NCBI GenBank assembly: GCA_024277555.1 | Contig: JAJRUY010000009.1 | Coordinates: 1 to 10,005 of the forward strand | Direction of reading: 5' to 3' | Origin: Gammaproteobacteria bacterium | GTDB lineage: Bacteria; Pseudomonadota; Gammaproteobacteria; Chromatiales; Chromatiaceae | Length of the DNA: 10,005 nt | Part shown: positions 7,090-10,005 of the stretch, piece after piece | How the letters are laid out: the number at the start of each line of letters is the position of its first letter | Position numbering within the stretch: the first letter of the stretch is position 1 | Notes under the pieces: generated by a model | Told to the model about the DNA's origin: nothing | Seen by the model: only the letters and a program-made list of their open reading frames with translations | The model's database searches: none | Translations under genes and position numbers: made by a program

Positions 7090-8655
7090 ATGGAACTCAA
7101 GAATATCAACCAGATAGAAACCGCCGCCCAATCCGGACGGCCAGAGCTGTTCCGCCTGGGCGTTGGGCTGATGTTCATCATCCTGATCATGATGTTCACC
7201 GGCTACCAGTTCACCGAGATCCACAACGGCCTGATGCTGGTGGCGGCAGCCATGATCGGCGGCTACATGGCCATGAACATCGGCGCCAACGATGTGGCCA
7301 ACAATGTGGGACCTGCCGTAGGCTCGCGCGCATTGACCCTGGGCGGCGCCATTTTCATGGCAGCCATCTTCGAGGCGGCGGGAGCCCTGATTGCCGGGGG
7401 CGAAGTGGTAAGCACGATCAAAAAAGGCATCATCGATCCGGCGCTTATCAATGATTCCGATGTGTTTATCTGGGTCATGATGGCCGCATTGCTGGCCGCC
7501 GCAATCTGGCTGAACATCGCCACCGCCTTGGGCGCACCTGTCTCGACCACCCATTCCATCGTTGGCGGCGTACTGGGCGCAGGCATCGCTGCAGGCGGCT
7601 TGGGTATCGCCAACTGGGCAAAAATGTCCACCATCGCCGCCAGCTGGGTGATCTCCCCCGTGCTTGGCGGACTTATCGCCGCAGCTTTCCTGTACCTGAT
7701 CAAACGCAGTATCACCTACCGACCGGACATGATCCAGGCATCCAACCGCATGGTGCCGATATTGGTGGGAATAATGGCCTGGGCTTTCAGCACCTATCTC
7801 ATCATAAAAGGGCTGAAAAAACTCTGGAAAATGGATTTTCTCAGCGCCCTGGGCATCGGCTTGATGATCGCCATTGCCATCTTCGTTATCGTCAAGCCAT
7901 TGATTGCCAAACAGTCGAGCAAGCTACCCAACGAGAAAAGCAGCGTCAACAGATTGTTCACCATACCGCTGATTTTCGCAGCCGCACTGCTGAGCTTCGC
8001 CCATGGCGCCAACGATGTGGCCAATGCCGTTGGCCCTCTGGCCGCCATCAACGATGCTATCCTGCATGGTGGTATCGCAACCAAGGCCGCCATCCCTCTG
8101 TGGGTGATGATGGTGGGCGCCATCGGCATCGCCATTGGCCTGGCCCTGTATGGCCCGAAGTTGATCCGCACCGTCGGCTCGGAAATCACCGAACTGGATC
8201 AGATACGCGCCTTCTCCATCGCCATGGCTGCCTCTATAACTGTAATAATCGCCACCCAGATGGGCTTGCCGGTCAGTTCCACCCACATCGCTGTGGGTGC
8301 CGTGTTTGGCGTTGGATTTCTGCGTGAATTCATCAAAGCCTCCTATGCGCGCATGATCGAGGACATCAAGGCGCACCACGCTGGAGAGGATCACGAAGTC
8401 ATCGAGGCGTTTCTCAATGATTTCCGGCGGGCGCCAGTGGATGAAAAAGGACGCATGCTGGCAGAATTGAAAAAGCACAAGGCCAAAGCAGAGTTGACCA
8501 AGAAGGAACGCAAGGGACTGAAGAAAATCTATCACAAAGAACTGGTTAAACGATCTGCATTGATGAAGATTGCCGCCGCCTGGGTAGTTACCGTCCCTGC
8601 ATCCGGCCTGATGGCCGCCATGCTGTTCTTTACCATCCGGGGCATTATGCTGTAG
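7090..8655 (+). CDS. pit: Inorganic phosphate transporter, PiT family
   Basis: This inner-membrane symporter takes up phosphate (usually as metal-phosphate with H+, or with Na+) at low affinity. Its 521 residues hold about ten or more hydrophobic segments. The two inverted PiT signature halves are clear: GANDVANNVGP at residues 65-75 and GANDVANAVGP from residue 306. Each is followed by its partner motif, PVSTTHSIVGG and PVSSTHIAVGA. A charged cytoplasmic stretch rich in Lys and Glu lies between about residues 417 and 490, followed by a last membrane segment. The ATG at 7090 has TAGGGGGA 9 bases upstream. No DUF47 (PhoU-like) accessory gene, often found beside pit, is in the window. The gene stands alone between two repeat-filled gaps, so it is probably monocistronic. 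Confidence 0.96.
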   Translation: MELKNINQIETAAQSGRPELFRLGVGLMFIILIMMFTGYQFTEIHNGLMLVAAAMIGGYMAMNIGANDVANNVGPAVGSRALTLGGAIFMAAIFEAAGALIAGGEVVSTIKKGIIDPALINDSDVFIWVMMAALLAAAIWLNIATALGAPVSTTHSIVGGVLGAGIAAGGLGIANWAKMSTIAASWVISPVLGGLIAAAFLYLIKRSITYRPDMIQASNRMVPILVGIMAWAFSTYLIIKGLKKLWKMDFLSALGIGLMIAIAIFVIVKPLIAKQSSKLPNEKSSVNRLFTIPLIFAAALLSFAHGANDVANAVGPLAAINDAILHGGIATKAAIPLWVMMVGAIGIAIGLALYGPKLIRTVGSEITELDQIRAFSIAMAASITVIIATQMGLPVSSTHIAVGAVFGVGFLREFIKASYARMIEDIKAHHAGEDHEVIEAFLNDFRRAPVDEKGRMLAELKKHKAKAELTKKERKGLKKIYHKELVKRSALMKIAAAWVVTVPASGLMAAMLFFTIRGIML

Positions 8656-8746
8656 CAGGATGTTGGTGATTTTCCGGACGGGGATCAAAGATCGAACTAC
8701 ATCACATCTTACGATTCAAACTTGGGCTCCAAGCCAGGTGTTTTAT

Positions 8747-8904
8747 GGAAATCTCTAATAATTCGATTTTTATCACTCCGAAAAAACCTGAAATTCTGTA
8801 AATTCAGTGGCTTATGGATTCCGGCCTCGGCTCTGGCATCCTGCTTCGCTCTACCTCCTCCATCCTTGGAGTCGTGCGCTGGAATGACGATTTTTCGAGA
8901 TACC
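8747..8904. repeat. Dispersed hairpin repeat, copy B (about 158 bp)
   Basis: The core at 8815-8890 matches copy A at 5305-5380 at 66 of 76 positions. The part to the left matches copy C: both have TTTTT, then TCACTCCG, then GGCTT and ATTCCGGCCT at identical spacing (54 bases from CACTCC to GGCCT). The right end, GGAATGACGATTTTTCGAG, also parallels copy C. Copy B thus links the other two into one family. The left boundary is approximate. Confidence 0.7.
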
Positions 8905-8908
8905 ATTT

Positions 8909-9140
8909 ATTAACCAGGCAACCAAATAGGCGGCCCTCAGGGCTTAAAATGGCAATACGGAGCCGAGTCATTCTTGCTTGAATCCTCAAGCTATTGATAG
9001 ACAAAGGAAAGATAGCGGCAAGCGGGCGCACGGACTGCGTTATCAACGCTTGCTGTAGGATAACTACAGCTGCGCCTTGATGCCTTGCCGTATGCCTGCT
9101 CACCGCGACTGAAGGCCGCCTATTTGGTTACCGGGATAAT
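8909..9140. mobile_element. MITE-like palindromic element (232 bp)
   Basis: Terminal arms 8909-8940 and 9109-9140 are inverted repeats matching at 28 of 32 positions, including a perfect 16-bp block, AACCAAATAGGCGGCC (8920-8935) against GGCCGCCTATTTGGTT (9114-9129). Further pairing lies inside: CGGCAAG (9016-9022) against CTTGCCG, hairpin GCGTT-ATC-AACGC (9037-9049) and hairpin GCTGTAG-GATAA-CTACAGC (9052-9070). There is no open reading frame for a transposase and no clear target duplication. A non-autonomous transposable element is the best reading; a structured RNA or a large regulatory stem is an alternative. Confidence 0.65.
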
Positions 9141-9246
9141 GGCAGAATCCGGGCTGGCGGCACCAAGCTCTGCTGCAAAAAGGAGCAAAATGAATTATGA
9201 TAATCGGGACGCTTGTCTGAGCAGCCGTGACACCAAGGGGACAGGA

Positions 9247-10005
9247 ATGATCAGCATCATCGACAACCGCATGCAGCTAGACAGTATCGAGCTGAACATC
9301 GACCGCAATCATCAAGCCATACGCATCCGTTTTCTGCATCCCGGGCGCCCGGTGATCACCACCCAGTTCCTCAAGGATCTGGAAACCGCCCAGAACCTCA
9401 TGGACACCATCTGCAAGCAGGATCGGGCGCTGCCCCCGGCTGAGAGGCTGCGCTATCTGGTCATGAGTTCCAGGATGCCTGGTATCTTCTGCCTGGGTGG
9501 AGACCTGGGCCTGTTCCTTGAACTAATCCGCAGCGGCGACCGCGAACGCCTTACCACATATGCCCACACCTGTATGGAAATAGCCCACAGAAATCTGTCC
9601 GGCGGCGACGACAAACTCTGCACCATCTCCCTGGTCGAGGGAGAGGCTCTTGGCGGAGGTTTCGAGATAGCGCTTGCGGCAGATATGGTGATCGCGGAAA
9701 AACGCGCCCGCTTCGGCTTCCCGGAAACCCAGTTTGGCCTCTTTCCCGGCATGGGCGCTTTCAGTTTTCTGGCGCGCCGCATCAGCCCGGCTCTGGCGAA
9801 ACGCATGATTACCAGCGGCAACATCTATACCGCTGCCGAACTCTATGAGATGGGCGTAGTAGATCTGCTGGCCGATGACGGTACAGGAGAGGAAATGCTG
9901 CACCATTACATCAAGCGGCGCCAGTCGCGGGAAGGCGGCTACTTCGCCGTGGACAAGATCATGGCGGAACATAACCCCATTTCACGGGAGGAGCTGTTCC
10001 GTGTC
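9247..10005 (+). CDS. rpfF: RpfF-like DSF synthase (crotonase/enoyl-CoA hydratase fold, 3' partial)
   Basis: This is a probable synthase of a diffusible signal factor, a cis-2-unsaturated fatty acid used for cell-cell signalling. RpfF acts on 3-hydroxyacyl-ACP, combining dehydratase and thioesterase activity. The 253 visible residues hold the crotonase motifs: FCLGGDLGLF (81-90), then EGEALGGGFE with E140, then FPETQFGLFPGMGAFSF with E160. Xanthomonas RpfF, as I recall it, has catalytic Glu141 and Glu161 in the same motifs at the same 20-residue spacing, and shares LIRxGDRxRL and LFPGMGAxSF. About 30 C-terminal residues are missing beyond the window. The ATG at 9247 follows AAGGGG by 6 bases and gives RpfF-like numbering. 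An in-frame ATG at 9190 (AAGGAG, 4-base spacing) would add 19 residues, and another lies at 9139. RpfC and RpfG partners, if present, would be outside the window. A generic enoyl-CoA hydratase is the less likely alternative. Confidence 0.87.
   Translation, partial: MISIIDNRMQLDSIELNIDRNHQAIRIRFLHPGRPVITTQFLKDLETAQNLMDTICKQDRALPPAERLRYLVMSSRMPGIFCLGGDLGLFLELIRSGDRERLTTYAHTCMEIAHRNLSGGDDKLCTISLVEGEALGGGFEIALAADMVIAEKRARFGFPETQFGLFPGMGAFSFLARRISPALAKRMITSGNIYTAAELYEMGVVDLLADDGTGEEMLHHYIKRRQSREGGYFAVDKIMAEHNPISREELFRV

Larger units (their letters stand above)
8656..9246. other. Repeat-filled intergenic region between pit and the rpfF-like gene
   Basis: This 591-base gap has no gene I can support. 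After about 90 unremarkable bases it carries copy B of the hairpin repeat (8747-8904), then, 4 bases later, a 232-base palindromic element (8909-9140). The final stretch holds the leader of the rpfF-like gene with two candidate ribosome-binding sites (AAGGAG at 9180-9185 and AAGGGG at 9235-9240). No factor-independent terminator is evident after pit. Confidence 0.7.

Noticed and set aside
7924..8688. 254-codon minus-strand open frame opposite the phosphate transporter
   Set aside because: It is antisense to the second PiT signature half, and its His/Gln/Gly-rich translation looks like a shadow.
8804..9103. 99-codon minus-strand frame across the repeats
   Set aside because: It runs through the repeat core and the palindromic element, with no protein-like composition.
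8909..9140. Integron attC site
   Set aside because: The arms carry AACC/GGTT at a distance but not the RYYYAAC/GTTRRRY core boxes in the expected arrangement, and no integrase or cassette array is present.
9523..9972. Minus-strand frames opposite the rpfF-like gene
   Set aside because: The plus strand has crotonase motifs with both catalytic Glu residues.

Overview
The window reads as chromosome of a Gram-negative proteobacterium. The evidence is an outer-membrane beta-barrel protein with a signal peptide, an AlgE-type porin family, an RpfF-type signal synthase, and moderately GC-rich coding sequence. A gammaproteobacterium or betaproteobacterium is likely, but the sequence alone does not fix the genus. 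All six genes lie on the + strand.

Left block (1-5284): three genes are joined by two 4-base ATGA stop/start overlaps and so almost certainly form one translationally coupled operon. They encode a half-size ABC exporter (5' end outside the window), a 775-residue protein with two kinase-like phosphotransferase modules plus an extra N-lobe-like segment, and an AlgE-like outer-membrane porin. Together they suggest an envelope export or modification route: inner-membrane pump, cytoplasmic phosphotransferase, outer-membrane pore. I do not recognise this trio as a named system, and its substrate is unknown.

Middle (5285-7089): after a 159-base gap holding a hairpin repeat comes UDP-glucose 6-dehydrogenase (ugd, TTG start), which makes UDP-glucuronate. 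This fits production of a uronic-acid polysaccharide that the porin might export. Downstream of ugd is a gap of about 300 bases with a 113-base inverted-repeat element and two small palindromes before the next gene.

Right block (7090-10005): a PiT-family phosphate transporter is followed by a 591-base gap filled by two repeat elements, one of them a 232-base MITE-like palindrome. Last comes a crotonase-fold protein closely resembling RpfF, the synthase of diffusible signal factor (DSF), cut by the window's right edge. Both catalytic glutamates are present.

The most notable points are the ABC/tandem-phosphotransferase/AlgE-like operon, the triplicated N-lobe motif in the phosphotransferase, the RpfF-like gene, and two families of non-coding repeats at the gene boundaries. 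Polysaccharide export, UDP-glucuronate supply and a DSF-type signal all point to biofilm or matrix biology, but the functional link between the blocks is inference.
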